Below are positions 30,853 through 43,329 of a DNA stretch of 64,000 bases, one piece after another. The notes under the pieces were generated by a model. That model had not been told where the DNA came from. It saw only the letters and a program-made list of their open reading frames with translations, and ran no database searches. Position numbers and translations under genes: made by a program. Every line of letters starts with the position of its first letter. Position 1 is the first letter of the stretch. Origin of the DNA: Gibbula magus (Eukaryota > Mollusca > Gastropoda > Trochida > Trochidae); assembly GCA_936450465.1 (NCBI GenBank), contig OW388291.1:77824436-77888435 (forward strand), given 5' to 3'.

Positions 30853-31715
30853 TAATATATGCAAACATATATGCTGAACAAAAACAACCAGTATAAAATA
30901 TATGCTTATCACAAGGTTCAATATATTTCAGTTTTCTGTGGTGTTAGCTTTCTGCATTTTGGCCGCGGTTTGGGACATTCCATTATACTATGAGGGTTCA
31001 GGTGTGTGCAACCAACCATAGCCAGTGTTGTTTTAACAGTTCTGCGTTTTAGCTTTCTGCATTTTGGAGGGTACCGTTGTGTAAACATAATCTGTATATA
31101 TATATATTTCCCTAAATGTGTTTGAGAAAGAGGTATTAAACTTAAAATGGTCTAATCCGAACTTACTAAAAGATATAACATTCTGACTGTGCCCTCTACT
31201 CATTGGATGTGTGTGGACCAGTCCATTACTTCATTAGGTATGACCAGCCTGACCATCAATCAATTCATTCTGCATTATGGCAATTCTGTGTTTTAGCTTT
31301 CTGCGTTTTGGAGGGTAACCAAATTTATACAATGTAGATAGAACTAGATTAGCGTTTGCGGGACGGTTAATAAAGTTCTATCTACATTGTATATATTTAC
31401 GTAATAACAGTCAATTATTAACAGACTTACCTCTCACTTATTCCGAATGAAATTAACTGAAAAAAGTTTTAAAATAATGAAAATTTCCACAACCTTTTTG
31501 TGGCCCCTTCACCAGGTTATGCATGAAGTGCGTAGTCCTTTAGATGTTCAGCTTTAGCGATATTAGCACGTGCTTCTCGTGTGTTAAATTGAATGCACGA
31601 ACTAAATGTTCGCAAATCGTGCAAGCGATGCAATCCATTGAAATTTTCAGGATATGTATATTTCGAGGCGAGGTTTAGAAGGAATCAAACATACATCTAT
31701 TTTGCACAGCACAAG
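30853..31715. other. Intergenic with three copies of a short motif and a hairpin
   Basis: TTTTAGCTTTCTGCRTTTTGG occurs at about 30942, 31050 and 31292. A 19-bp perfect inverted repeat lies at 31327-31392 (separate entry). No gene seen. Confidence 0.5.
31327..31392. repeat. Hairpin, 19-bp perfect arms
   Basis: ATACAATGTAGATAGAACT at 31327-31345 and its exact complement at 31374-31392, with a 28-base loop. Possibly a very small MITE. Confidence 0.85.
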
Positions 31716-31718
31716 TGA

Positions 31719-32095
31719 AATTTCGAAAGTGGATTCTTAATAGAATTATATTCGCCCGGACTGTCACAAGTTAGGTGACTGAAATTTCTTTAATTGGTAT
31801 GTATTAATATTATTCATTAACATGATTTAAATTTCAAATATCTTATTTATTTATTTCTAGATTAACATTTAATTTACTTACATTGCGAATGTTGTGGATC
31901 AAGGTTTATCAGAAACTATGTTAATTGTTCGTTCATTTCTATACAGCGTAATATATCCCAATTCAATATGTTGATTAAACTTTTTTTGTTTCGATATTAT
32001 TGGTAAATGAAGCATTCAAATTCGCATTCTTGCGTCATAACCTCTTTCATTGACACATTTAGCTCATTGTTGATGTCTTTGTCGTTGAATTGTTT
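31719..32095 (+). repeat. Dispersed repeat family R1, copy 1
   Basis: Opens TTTCGAAAGTGGATTCTTAA and then TATATTCGC(C/T)CGGACTGTCA. The same opening followed by a similar ~370-base body occurs at 43727-44085 in the same orientation; shared blocks include GCGAATG-TGTGG-CAAGGTTTAT and ACATTTAGCTCATTGTT. No ORF and no recognised ends. Confidence 0.6.
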
Positions 32096-32120
32096 TTATT
32101 TAACCTTGTTAAGATAGTTT

Positions 32121-32204
32121 TCATAAAGTGTCCGTATATCAGATATCAGGACTCTTTCATCCAAAAGAGTCCTGATATCGATAATAAACAGGACACTTTT
32201 ATGA
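32121..32204. mobile_element. 84-bp foldback element
   Basis: Outer ends TCATAAAGTGTCC / GGACACTTTTATGA and inner arms GATATCAGGACTCTTT / AAAGAGTCCTGATATC leave a 7-8-base loop, so almost the whole element pairs with itself. A miniature inverted-repeat element or hairpin; there is no coding capacity. Confidence 0.8.
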
Positions 32205-32567
32205 ATGGTTGCCACGGACTACGAGGTCTAAGTGGGATGTTAACATACACACATGTGAAACTTTAATGAACTATATTTGTCTATTAGGTCAACATTATTG
32301 TTAACACACTCTTCCTTTTTTCAAAAATTGAAGTCTAATTGATAAAATTTATGATGCAATAATTTGGGAAAAACTGGATATTGGGGTATTCATTTAATTT
32401 TTTAATGATTTATATGACATATCTATTTTCTGATGCCATTACAAGTCGAATACACAATACGCCAAATATAATGCAAGATATAGCATGACACGACATCTAA
32501 TATGACATACACGACATAGACCATATCAACATTTGGTGGTGCTATAGCTATATACAAGATAATATTA

Positions 32568-34018
32568 TGTTATACACGACACACCAGGTGGTATATATAT
32601 GTTATACACGACACACCAGATGGTCTATATGTTATACACGACACACAAGATGGTCTTTATGTTATACACGACACACCAGATGGTCTATATGATATACACG
32701 ACACACCAGATGGTCTATATGCTATACACGACACACAAGATGGTCTATATGTTATACACGACACACCAGATGGTCTATATGTTATACACGACACATAAGA
32801 TGGTCTATATGTTATACACGACACACCAGATGGTCTATATGTTAAACACGACACACCAGATGGTCTATATGTTATACACGACACACCAGATAGTCTATAT
32901 GTTATACACGACACACCAGATGGTCTATATGTTATACACGACACACCAGATAGTCTATATGTTATACACGACACACCAGATGGTCTATATGATATGCACG
33001 ACACACAAGATGGTCTATATGCTAAACACGACACACAAGATGGTCTATATGTTATACACGACACACCAGATGGTCTATATGTTATACACGACACATAAGA
33101 TGGTCTATATGTTATACACGACACACCAGATAGTCTATATGATATACACGACACACCAGATGGTCTATATGTTATACACGACACATAAGATGGTCTATAT
33201 GTTATACACGACACACCAGATAGTCTATATGATATACACGACACACCAGATGGTCTATATGCTATACACGACACACAAGATGGTCTATATGTTATACACG
33301 ACACACCAGATGGTCTATATGTTATACACGACACATAAGATGGTCTATATGTTATACACGACACACCAGATAGTCTATATGTTATACACGACACACAAGA
33401 TAGTCTATATGTTATACACGACACACAAGATGGTCTATATGTTATACACGACACACCAGATAGTCTATATGTTATACACGACACACCAGATGGTCTATAT
33501 GTTATACACGACACACCAGATAGTCTATATGTTATACAGGACACACAAGATGGTCTATATGTTATACACGACACACCAGATAGTCTATATGTTATACACG
33601 ACACACAAGATGGTCTATATGTTATACACGACACACAAGATGGTATATATGATATGCACGACACACAAGATGGTCTATATGTTATACACGACACACAAGA
33701 TGGTCTATATGATATACACGACACACAAGATGGTATATATGTTATACACGACACACCAGATGGTCTATATGTTATACACGACACACCAGATGGTCTATAT
33801 GTTATACACGACTCACAATATGGTCTATATGTTATACACGACACACAAGATGGTCTATATGATATACACGACACCCAATATGGTGATGTAACTAATACAC
33901 GACACACAAGATGGCCTATATGACACACAAACTGGTCTATATGATATACACGACACCCAATATGGTGCTGTAACTAATACACGACACACAAGATGGTATA
34001 TATGTTATACACGGCACA
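32568..34018. repeat. 30-bp minisatellite, ~47 copies
   Basis: Unit GTTATACACGACACACCAGA plus TGGTCTATAT, with recurring variants (CAAGA or TAAGA for CCAGA, AGTC for GGTC, GATATACAC or CTATACAC at the start). The core 32581-33890 is in perfect 30-bp register; the right flank (33890-34018) has a longer degenerate unit with GTAACTAATACACGACAC. Because the period is a multiple of three and the unit has no stop in one frame per strand, ORFs of 430 and 423 codons arise on both strands. They are repeat artefacts. Confidence 0.95.
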
Positions 34019-35225
34019 CGTGGAGTGTACAGGCTTGATGCAAATTTTCATGTGAAAAGATGGTGCTGTAACTAATAAACATCGACCTACAAGATAAAAT
34101 CAGAGACCATAAAATAAATGTATTTATGGTCCCTGATAAAATGAACTCGCCCTGAAATAAGGAAACAAATTGCTCAAAAGTCATATTAAAAGTGAGCAGC
34201 TTTTCACATATTCTAGTTCCACTCGACGTCCCAGTTTCAATGTATTTGATAAAAGACGAGTTATAGAAAGTCTACTGTTTACAACCTCATACAAAAACTG
34301 TCGCTTTGATCAGTTCACCTTGTAAAATGAACGTAGACAATACATGCATCCATACTGTGTCCCAGTATTTGCCCCTGTTTATTTTCATAACGTAAAGGAA
34401 ACGTTGATAAAGTCAAGCTTTCCATGTAGGACGGTTATGTAATACACGAGTTTGGCCTAGATACAAGCAACCTGCACGTGTTGGAAATTACTGTTAGATA
34501 GAGAAGTTGGACGTTGGAACATCCCCAGCCTTGTGCAGCAATCGCCTGGTATACGTCATCGATTCTAGATCCGCTTGGTAAAAATAGCCCATAGCTCGCG
34601 AAACTCACGGTCATATGAACTGGTTCGGCTTATGTAAACAGCGTACCGTAAATTATCAAATGTAACGTAATATTTACAGTGTCAAGTGCGGCTGTATTAC
34701 AAGAGCACATGCATGTGGTTATTGTTACCAGTCGGTGATATTCCTCATGCCCACGTGACGTCGATGTTATTGGTGTCTGATACGTCAACATGCTTGCTCT
34801 GTAAGCTGCCAGATAGTTTTAGATTACGTAATTAAAACATCATTGTATAACGCACGCAATAAGTGCGCCTCATTTCGTGATTGTATAACGTGTCCTTGAC
34901 AGTAATGATGACACGGCAGATTGTATCTGGTTACGAAAGAGTATTATATGTTATACGATATACATGTTGATTCAAAGAATATGCTAGAAAATTAAGGGCT
35001 CTGTGTGTGCTTTAAATGTTACAAAACACATTTTTCAGTAAATTGCATTTCAAGTATGCGTCTTTTTAATGAGTTACTTGATTTCATCAATGCAGCATAT
35101 GTTTCAATCGTTTTATCTTTGAGTGAAGTGCTATTGTTTTAGTCTTTTTTATTACGAGCATCTCTATTAATCTCTTCCTATCAATTTCTAGCCTTGGATT
35201 TAACTTCAACCTTAGAACACATTTC
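34019..35225. other. Intergenic; one short hairpin
   Basis: A 15-bp near-perfect inverted repeat, ATCAGAGACCATAAA / TTTATGGTCCCTGAT, lies at 34099-34137. Nothing else recognised. Confidence 0.5.
34099..34137. repeat. Short hairpin, 14 of 15 bases paired
   Basis: Stem arms 34099-34113 and 34123-34137 with a 9-base loop. Confidence 0.75.
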
Positions 35226-35227
35226 AC

Positions 35228-35395
35228 AGTGGTGTAGTGGTTATAGCGACTGCCACGCCAAAGACCCGGGTTCTAATATCGGCGGTGACTACAAGAAATT
35301 GCGACCTGGGTCTCATACTGTGTTCTTTCCATGTACATCCATATTGCACAGTCCACACAGCTGGGTACCTGGACACGGGACGTAGGGATTAATAT
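35228..35395 (+). mobile_element. tRNA-derived SINE
   Basis: An A-box-like GTGGTGTAGTGGTTATAGCG (35229-35248) and a B-box-like GGGTTCTAATATC about 30 bases later give the internal RNA polymerase III promoter layout. They are followed by a tRNA-unrelated body with CAGCTGGGTACCTGGACACG, a phrase common in mollusc SINE bodies (recalled, not checked). The tRNA fold itself is degraded. Confidence 0.6.
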
Positions 35396-36864
35396 ATAAC
35401 ACATATTTACATTTATACAACATACAACGATTAATTATGTATAACTTGTGCATTTATTAAATATATACATGTATGGATTATGAAACTTATTTTTTTTAAC
35501 AAGGACATACATGTTATAATTTTACAGAAAACTGATAGTTTTCTTTGAGTTATTAGTATTAAATAAAATATTAATTTTGTACATTGGTTAATATCATTTC
35601 TCTTTCTGATTCACATATGGAATATACAAATACACAATGAAACTAGTCATCAAGATCATCTAAATGACAGAGGTTTAGATAAGAGGTTCTGAATTTTGAT
35701 AAAGGGATCGCTGTGCAGCTGGTTGTTTAAAGATACAAAATAAATGGTTACTTTGGTCGGTTTATCAATTGTTGATATCCAATTTTGCTAAAAAAGATTT
35801 TTTAATTTGCTCTTTTGGCCATATGGACGGGTACTTTCGAAAGTTTTAGATTTCCACATAAAACTGTTTATAAGATCGTCGAAAATTATTTCGAGATAGC
35901 ATTTATGTGCACATTTGCCAAAGATAAAATTGTTGAATATCAATCTATAAATCAAAAGGCACAACTTTGGAATAACCAAACTCTATAAAGACTATAGTGT
36001 TAGGTGTGTCTTGATGTATAGTGACGATAAATATTAAAGAAAACGTAAAATGAACATTTTTAAAACGAGAAATATTTTCAGTATTTGTGTATGTGCTGTG
36101 CTAAACAATTATTAAGACCGCTCGAAATTGAATCTAATCCTTGTCATTTTTGTCTAACAAGTTCGGTAAGAGTTGACTGTTTTATGTTCCTAATGGGTAA
36201 CAACCTTGTGCTCTTTGTTCACTCACCCATGTAGAGATTTTTTAGTGTCTAACTATTGCATCTGACTATTCGGGTTCGATGTATCTGTATCTCTTACTTT
36301 CGGTGACTCGTCACAATGGGCGGCCTTGAATAGTGTTTGTCTTGTAATATAACCTTTAAATCACGTTCTGACGTTGTTTGTCTTTCATGCTCAATAATAA
36401 TAGTTTCAGCACTGTTTGGGAGTACTTTTCCAAGGACTTACTAAGTCCTTGCTTTTTCTAATCAGCGTTTGTCGAGTGCATTGTCTCAGATTGCTTCCAA
36501 GGTATGTTTATATGTGCGTACATGTTACATGCATACTGTTATAAGCAAACAAATATTTCACCATGAATTTGAATTTGTGTGATTCGTGCATGGAATCAGA
36601 TTCCACGTGACGTCATTAGACATCTCGCGTCATCAATGCGCAGACGCATTCTTGCGTGTATCGATGCTCGCGGAGGACACACACTCGCATATCGATATTA
36701 AAGCAAGATCCAATGACTCTACAGTGTGTACATTTTGTTGTAAATAATCTTCTGTTTACGGATACATTTTTAAATTCTATTTTCAACCCCCAGTGTGTCT
36801 CTGTCCATTTAACATTTTATTGTTTGTTATCGATGTAATGTGTTGACATTTAATTTATGCAGAA
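35396..36864. other. Intergenic; no gene recognised
   Basis: AT-rich. Short ORFs without recognised domains; CCACGTGACGTCATT at about 36604 combines an E-box with a CRE. Confidence 0.4.
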
Positions 36865-36868
36865 TTAA

Positions 36869-37222
36869 AGGCGCTGTAGCACGTTTTTTCGCTCAAATAA
36901 GTCGTCGAAATGTATTTGAAAAATAATGTCACCAATAGTAAAACACCCTTCTCTCTTCGGAAAGTCAAGTTACAAATGAGTGTACATGGTTCCGTAAAGC
37001 CACGGCTATCGTTTTTGTCATTCGAAATAATAAAATGTGTTCACAATAAAATGGCCGCCATGCAATTTTTGCTTTATACGCAACACCGTTATTACCACTA
37101 CGGATAATTGGTTTGTGTAATAAGATGTTTTACCCTCTAAAGTAAATATAAATGACATAAACTATCATTGTAAATGGGAAATTTGAAAAAATAAAATTTG
37201 CAAAAAACGTGCTACAGCGCCT
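36869..37222. mobile_element. Complete TTAA-flanked MITE (copy 1)
   Basis: 354 bp, ends AGGCGCTGTAGCACGTTTTT and its inverted complement, flanked on both sides by TTAA (36865-36868 and 37223-37226). A TTAA duplication is typical of piggyBac-type insertion, although the ends do not start with the usual CCY. Three other copies occur in this window (6765, 45836, 50653). No transposase. Confidence 0.88.
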
Positions 37223-37226
37223 TTAA

Positions 37227-38640
37227 AAGCTCTTATTAAATATTCCAATCATTTTGTCTAACTTGCCGTTGTTGTTTTTTAATTACTTGTCAAAGTGATG
37301 GTATACTTTCTTTTGGACGGTAGTTCAGCTTTAAATGCTAAATAGATTGAATTGCTTATATGTAGTTTTTTTCTTCTAGATTCATGTATTAGATAGAACA
37401 GAGAAGGGTAAATTGTCGTTTGGCGATACATGTACAACGAAGCAACATGAAAACAAATATGTATTTAAAGAGCCATCAAGGATGTTAGTGTTAAAAATTA
37501 AAAATAATTTGTGGAAAATATACTTATAACGTCAATTGCCAGAGAAATCTTTTACCTACAACATGGCATGTGTTAAATAATTTTCATATCACGACAATTT
37601 AATGCAATTTGGTTTCAAAGAGAAGTATACCTTCGAGTTGCGCGCGCTAAGGGTATCTGACGTCACATGAACAGAATCCCCTTTATTGCATAAAACGTAC
37701 TACACAACAGGGGACAACAACAAGCGTTTCCGAAGCGTGGTTTCTCGTCTCTAGCGCAAGTCGCCATAACAACCCATGTGCTAGACGTGATGCACGTGCT
37801 TCTCTTGCAAGTTACCCTTGTCACTGAATGTGACGATTGCTTTACAAACAATGTTTCTAAGTGTCATGAGAAAATACAAATTATTGCCTGTTAAATGTAC
37901 TTTTTATTGAGATAAGACCAGCAAATGATGAAAACTTTTTACTCTCATTAATCAAAATATCCAGTTGGGTAAAACAATTATTCCAATATCTGTAGCAAAT
38001 ACATAATTAAATGAAATGGTAAATAAATAACCGCCAAAAAATATATATTTCAATTTCTTTCATTGCTCATACATTTTGTTTTTCATTCGTGTCTTTGTAT
38101 ACAATGTGTGAGCTAGACCACAATGCTTTGCGCTTGAAAAAAATGGACTGGATCTCTATTTAGACTGGAAAACACCTTTACTAATTAGTGCAATTTCTCG
38201 GCTTATTTTGGGTCGAAAATGTTTTTGAAAAATTAAGTGTATATATTTCACGGAGATAGATTTTTGGCAATTTTCCGATATGTTCATCAACATCCTTGAT
38301 GGCTCTTTAATAGTAAAGTACGTTTATACTTTATTTGCTATATATTTGTTGTATATGCGTGTTGAGTATACGAATATTGTATAAATAAAAAATATAGTTT
38401 GTGAACTTTAATAATTAATCTACCTTCGTCAGTGTCATTTTATTTCTCTAAGTGTCTCAAATGTGTGTTTAGTTTTAGGCTTGAATAATTGAAATAGTTG
38501 GAGAAATGTCCTATGATGTATTTAATTCATTGTAGGAACATTCAACATAATGATTCATTGTGCAACATTGTGCAACATAATTCTGATAAAATAATGAGGA
38601 TGTTTTAACGCACTAAATCCACAACACAAAGGGTCGTGCT
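37227..38640. other. Intergenic; no gene recognised
   Basis: The phrase CCATCAAGGATGTTAGTG (37467) recurs inverted at about 38286 as AACATCCTTGATGGCTCTTT, so 37460-38310 may be one decayed element with inverted ends. No ORF supports a gene. Confidence 0.4.
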
Positions 38641-38649
38641 TAAAGCGCT

Positions 38650-39000
38650 ACACACATTATTACCCTGCTATAAGGACCAACCTCGTTCCTTTTTCATTCT
38701 CAACTCCCCGTGGAGTATGCAACCTACATGTAGCTACCAATTTAGGCGCTTGGAGGTTATCGGTAACATTGCTTTCACTTCCAAACCAGGTACTCAATTA
38801 TACTGCTGAGTGAACATAAACACATTTTGAATAAAACCTCTTGCCCACGGTGACAACACGAGCCTCTCAACTCAACTCTCAGTTTATCCAGCAGTCAGAC
38901 GGGTAACCCATCCATCCAGCGAGCCAAGCCCATTGATGCTGAACTTAAATGATAGCGACCACGTGCCACCACAACCTGTTCTATCTTATAGTTCAGCTAT
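38650..39000. repeat. Possible SINE/LINE-derived repeat
   Basis: Contains CCAGGTACTCAATTATACTG, CTGAGTGAAC and CTCTTGCCCACGGTGACAAC, phrases I associate with widespread mollusc SINE bodies. No clear promoter boxes or ends. Confidence 0.35.
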
Positions 39001-39012
39001 TTGGAGAGGCAA

Positions 39013-39254
39013 AGAATTCAGCAACTTCCAAACGCAAGGCATAACTCTTGCCAGTCTGCATTACTGGCTGATTTAAGCCTTGCGGTATTTCCCTCGCTTT
39101 GTTGTGCCTAGATAGTGAATCGCTGCACTGGAAATGCATAGCGGGCCTGGATTTCTAAGCACATATTTCTTAAGGAAATACTGCAAGGCCTAAATCAGCC
39201 AGTAATGGAGACTGGCAAAAGTTATGCCTTGCATTGGGAAGTTGAGAATTCAGG
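39013..39254. mobile_element. Foldback element with ~80-bp arms
   Basis: Left arm 39013-39092 and right arm 39173-39254 are inverted copies with only a few mismatches. They share CTTGCCAGTCT, ATTACTGGCTGATTTA and GCAAGGCATAACT. The 80-base spacer is unrelated. No coding capacity. Confidence 0.85.
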
Positions 39255-40640
39255 TGCATTAATAATGTTCAAAATACAGCCTGTGAGTTTTTTTCTGGGT
39301 CTGGGAAATACGATTATAAATCTTGCAGTACGCAGTGAAATTGGGTGGCTCTCCGGCACTACTACACATGGAACAGAAATTATAGTTTTTTTGGAGGTTA
39401 TTAAATATGGCTGAACCATCAAGATTGACCTGTTGTATTACAAGTTTGTCTTTAAAGATCAGAAAATCCTGGGTTAAATAGGTTTCTAAAACTTACCTTA
39501 TCTTGATCTTCCAATTGAGAATGTTTTCTCCGTTACTCACAGAAATGTTTTTTCTTCTTCTAATGACAATAACATAGACTTATTAAAGGCTCTTATATGT
39601 TTTACACAATCTTAGAGAAGGACTACTGTCTTTATCGCCTTACTCAGATGTAGTTTATTACTACACATATGTGGTCACCACGTGAATATCAATAGAACAA
39701 AGAACAAAAATAAGCAAGAAACGACCCAGATCGGTCGCTTGTTCTCATCTATATTATCAAACGTTTATAAATGAAGAAGTATCTTGATGTTTCTACACTC
39801 GCAGGAAAATGAAAGTACACGTATAGGTACAGTGATGGACACGACTGACACATAGTTACGCAATGTATCTAAAAGCCAACTAAATTTAATTTATAACTTT
39901 TGAAACTATCTGTTTATATTTCGGAAAATCACGACTTTTACAAATCGTCGTGAGAAAGAAGAGCGAAACATGACTTTCTGGATTGTTTTATGACATCATA
40001 CAACAACAGTGCGTCATCGATTTAAAATCCAAGATACATTATGCCGACATCATCGCATAATTACATAGTTTCCACATTTAATAAACAAATTACCTGAAAT
40101 ACCAAACATTATATAAATAAACACAATTTCAGCACCCATGTGTGTTTGAACAGATATAAAATATAAAGTATCATACTCTCATGAATGATTGTGTATATCT
40201 CTTTATCTGGCAGGGATGTTTTGTGTTTGACTCAGTTGAAAAAAAAGATAATTTCTTTTTGCCCGTGAGTGTATAGACATCATTAAAAAGTTGGTGTCAA
40301 GGGGTGCTCAAAATAAAACTGACAATAATCCACATACACAAAACAAGTTTCAAATCAAATAATTCTACTTTTATTTTCACAGTTGTAACCATGTTGACAA
40401 TATTATCCTCGTACAAAGACGTACAAAGTCCCTTCAACACAGACATGTCTGAAAACTATGTATAACGCAATAGCCATTAAGACAGTGAAGGCTTAAAGAA
40501 ATAAAATCTCGTAGATGAAAGAATGTTAATTATTTAATTTCATAGACTAGATTTATTCTTCCTCACACCATTTGTTATACTATCATTGACCGTAGACCCA
40601 GCAGCTCAGCTTGACCGATCAGTGTTATGTATTATGTATG
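39255..40640. other. Intergenic; no gene recognised
   Basis: AT-rich with short spurious ORFs only. Confidence 0.4.
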
Positions 40641-40643
40641 TGT

Positions 40644-41607
40644 TATGTAATGTTTTTACAATTGCTGATGATGTTATAAATTGTGTCCATGCTTACAAAT
40701 ATTTAGGTTTATGGCTACAAGAAAATTTAAATTTGAATTATACTGCTAAAGAAATAGCTAAGTCTGCAACACCTTATACGGAAATTTGGTCCAACCAATT
40801 TCAGCTGTTCAGTTCAGCTGTATCAACGCCGTTCAAAATAAGGCATGTCGTTTTTTCTTAGCTGTAGGTAGTAAGACCCCAAACTTAGCTGTACGTGGCG
40901 ATATGGGTTGGTCCTCTCCACATACAAAGCAACATATTGAAATTCTACGTTTTTGGCGTCGGCTACATTTAGCCAATGATTTTAGAATCCCCAGTGCCGT
41001 TAGCAGATGGTCTCTTAATTTCAGAAAGTCCTGGTATAATACAGTTTACTCTATGATAGATTCTTTGCAATTACCTATAAATGATATTTGTGTGATCTCT
41101 CAGAGCGATTTTACTTCTGCTAGGAATTATTTAATGAATAAGGATAGAGAGGATTGGTTATTTCAACTATGGAATGATAGTGGTCAGTGTAATGGCAATA
41201 AGTTGCGGACTTACCGCTTGTTTAAACATTCTCTAAATACTGAATCTTATGTTTCTGCTTCTCTTCAGCGTTCACACCTCAGTGTACTCCGCAAACTACG
41301 ATGTGGCACTCTTCCCTTAGCAATAGAATTAGGTAGGTTTTCCCGTCCAAAAATACCTCTTGAACAAAGATTATGTCAATTCTGTAATAGTAATTGTATA
41401 GAGGATGAAATTCACTTTCTCACTGTTTGTAATTTCTACTCAGATTTAAGGTATGAATTTTGGAAATGTGTATCGTCTGCTGACCCTTCCTTTCTACATC
41501 TTAATCCAACTGACCAGGCTGTATATCTATTATCTAACAGTAAGTTATGTAAGCCACTGGCTGCATTAATATATAATATGTATAGACGGAGGTTGCGCCT
41601 CACTTAA
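40644..41607 (+). pseudogene. Reverse-transcriptase C-terminus of the LINE
   Basis: Key blocks: INAVQNKACRFFLAVGSKTP, LAVRGDMGW, GQCNGNKLRTYRLFK, LRKLRCGTLPLAIELGRF and a knuckle, CQFCNSNCIEDEIHFLTVC, continuing NFYSDLRYEF. One frameshift near 40786-40800 and loss of everything upstream of the thumb make it inactive. The C-X2-C...H-X4-C knuckle is intact here, unlike in the 24-kb copy. Confidence 0.85.
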
Positions 41608-41845
41608 TTTTAATTTTAATGTTTACTCCATCCTTGTATATTCAATGTTTTATACCCATATTTATCTATATTTTAATATGAAAAAGTAATATGGTGTCTC
41701 ATAGGCCTTTGGAGGCCGGGTGCTATCTTTTTATCTGCAATGTTTTTATATAATGTGAATGTTGTTTTATTATGCCATATGTGAAATGTATGTAAGCACG
41801 TGACACCGTAATAAACTACTTTTCTTTCTTTCTTTCTTTCTTTCT
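40644..41845 (+). mobile_element. 5'-truncated non-LTR retrotransposon
   Basis: Starts in the RT thumb region (FTIADDVINCVHAYKYLGLW), shifts frame near 40786, then stays open to 41607. The 3' untranslated region ends in GTGACACCGTAATAAAC followed by a (TTTC)n tail at 41820-41845. It is related to the element at 24.2-25.8 kb in protein and 3'-end sequence. Confidence 0.85.
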
Positions 41846-41962
41846 GTATAACCTCTTGTAGTGGCCGTGCAGTGTGTTGGAGCAGAGTTCATGCGAAACG
41901 CCGGGCAGCTCCAATTTAACTTAGTGAACCAAGGACAGAGTCAACAGTTACCGACCGATGTG

Positions 41963-42069
41963 TTCAAGTTAGATGAACCCTCACGGTCGTAAATCGTGAA
42001 CGCCGAGGCCGATAGGCCAAGGCGTTCATGTTTTACGTGCGCGATCGATCGAGGTATCGTCTAACTTGA
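41963..42069. mobile_element. Foldback element, ~107 bp
   Basis: Outer ends TCAAGTTAGA(T/C)GA and complement, inner arms CGTAAATCGTGAACGCC / GGCGTTCATGTTTTACG, with a small palindromic centre, GAGGCCGATAGGCC. The middle of the arms is imperfect. Confidence 0.7.
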
Positions 42070-43325
42070 ACTTGAGGTCGAGGTCAATAACTATTTTACA
42101 CACTAGTTAAATACTAAATCAAACCACATACATAATAAAACACATTTAGTGTTAAGTTCAGGTGCATTAGAGTAGAAGAGGCGTTTGTTATTGTCATGAC
42201 ATGAAAACGGGTGTCTGTATCAGTGAGATTACACAAAGCCTCAGCTAGTCGTGATGCACGTGCAACGCGCTGAAATGTACAAATCTGTTACATCAGACAA
42301 ACCAAACACAACAGTGTCGCCAGTTTCCACAAAAAACAACGCAATTTCCTTATGTTTAAACATTTATCATTTCAGTTGCACTTTTATACATATATAATCA
42401 GTATTCAAACTTATGACCCTTTTGATCAAATATATTCATCTCAAATCAGTTGGTCAAGATTCACCCTGCGTGAACGTGTCTGCCTGAACCTGAGAGGGAG
42501 TATACGCTTGGCAACGGCAGAGTCGAGTTGAGTTTCGTGCTCGTTTTCAATGAAGATTTTTTGCAAATATCTCAAGAAATATGAAGAGTTAGAAATACTG
42601 TAAAGAAAATATGTAAGCCACAATGTATCGTCATGGATAAGAGAGCAGTGTGCAAAACCTGATGATAGAAACAGATTTCTTTCAGCATTTCAGTATTCAT
42701 GTATTATGTTCACATATATAATCATGTATACTCATTTATATCTATATCTATGTTGTCAAAGTTGCTGTTACCTTCATCGTGTTAGCTACGAGAAATTAAT
42801 AAATTATCATCAGTACAAGCTCGACCGCATGTGCTGCTGGTGTATGTTTGTAAATGACATAAAAAAGGACTCTTACAAGCAGAATTTAGTTTGTTCATGT
42901 TGATGTAGTTCCACACATGGTAACTTGGCATCTATCTGACAAAATTGAATCGAATTTGGGTATAGTTTTCTTAAAGGAGTAGGAAATCATGTCCTAAAAT
43001 GTGAAATGTGACTAATTTTTAGTTTTCAAACAGTTTTCAACAGATTGATGATGTTTATCGTCTCTAGAAACGATCACGAGTGCAATTCAGCTAAATTGCA
43101 TATGTATTGCCATCAATTAACATGTGCATTGCGTGAGGTCTATACTTTTTACAAAATAAAGTATAATTACCCAATTAGACAAAATTGTTGAACACATGTC
43201 TTCTGAAATAACACTGCTAGTGACAAGCGTACACTTCCGCTTTTACAAGCAGGCTCAGGCGTACACAATGTACACGTCCACACAGTAGACTACAGGGTGA
43301 GATTGGAAATATCCGGCTCTCGTCA
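42070..43325. other. Intergenic; no gene recognised
   Basis: No domain-bearing ORF, repeat or RNA gene seen. Confidence 0.4.
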
Positions 43326-43329
43326 CGTG

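Noticed and set aside
32599..33928. Two long ORFs (430 codons plus, 423 codons minus) that look like a repeat protein
   Set aside because: Both are direct readings of a 30-bp minisatellite. Changes between units are not synonymous, there is no start context or splice structure, and both strands are equally open.
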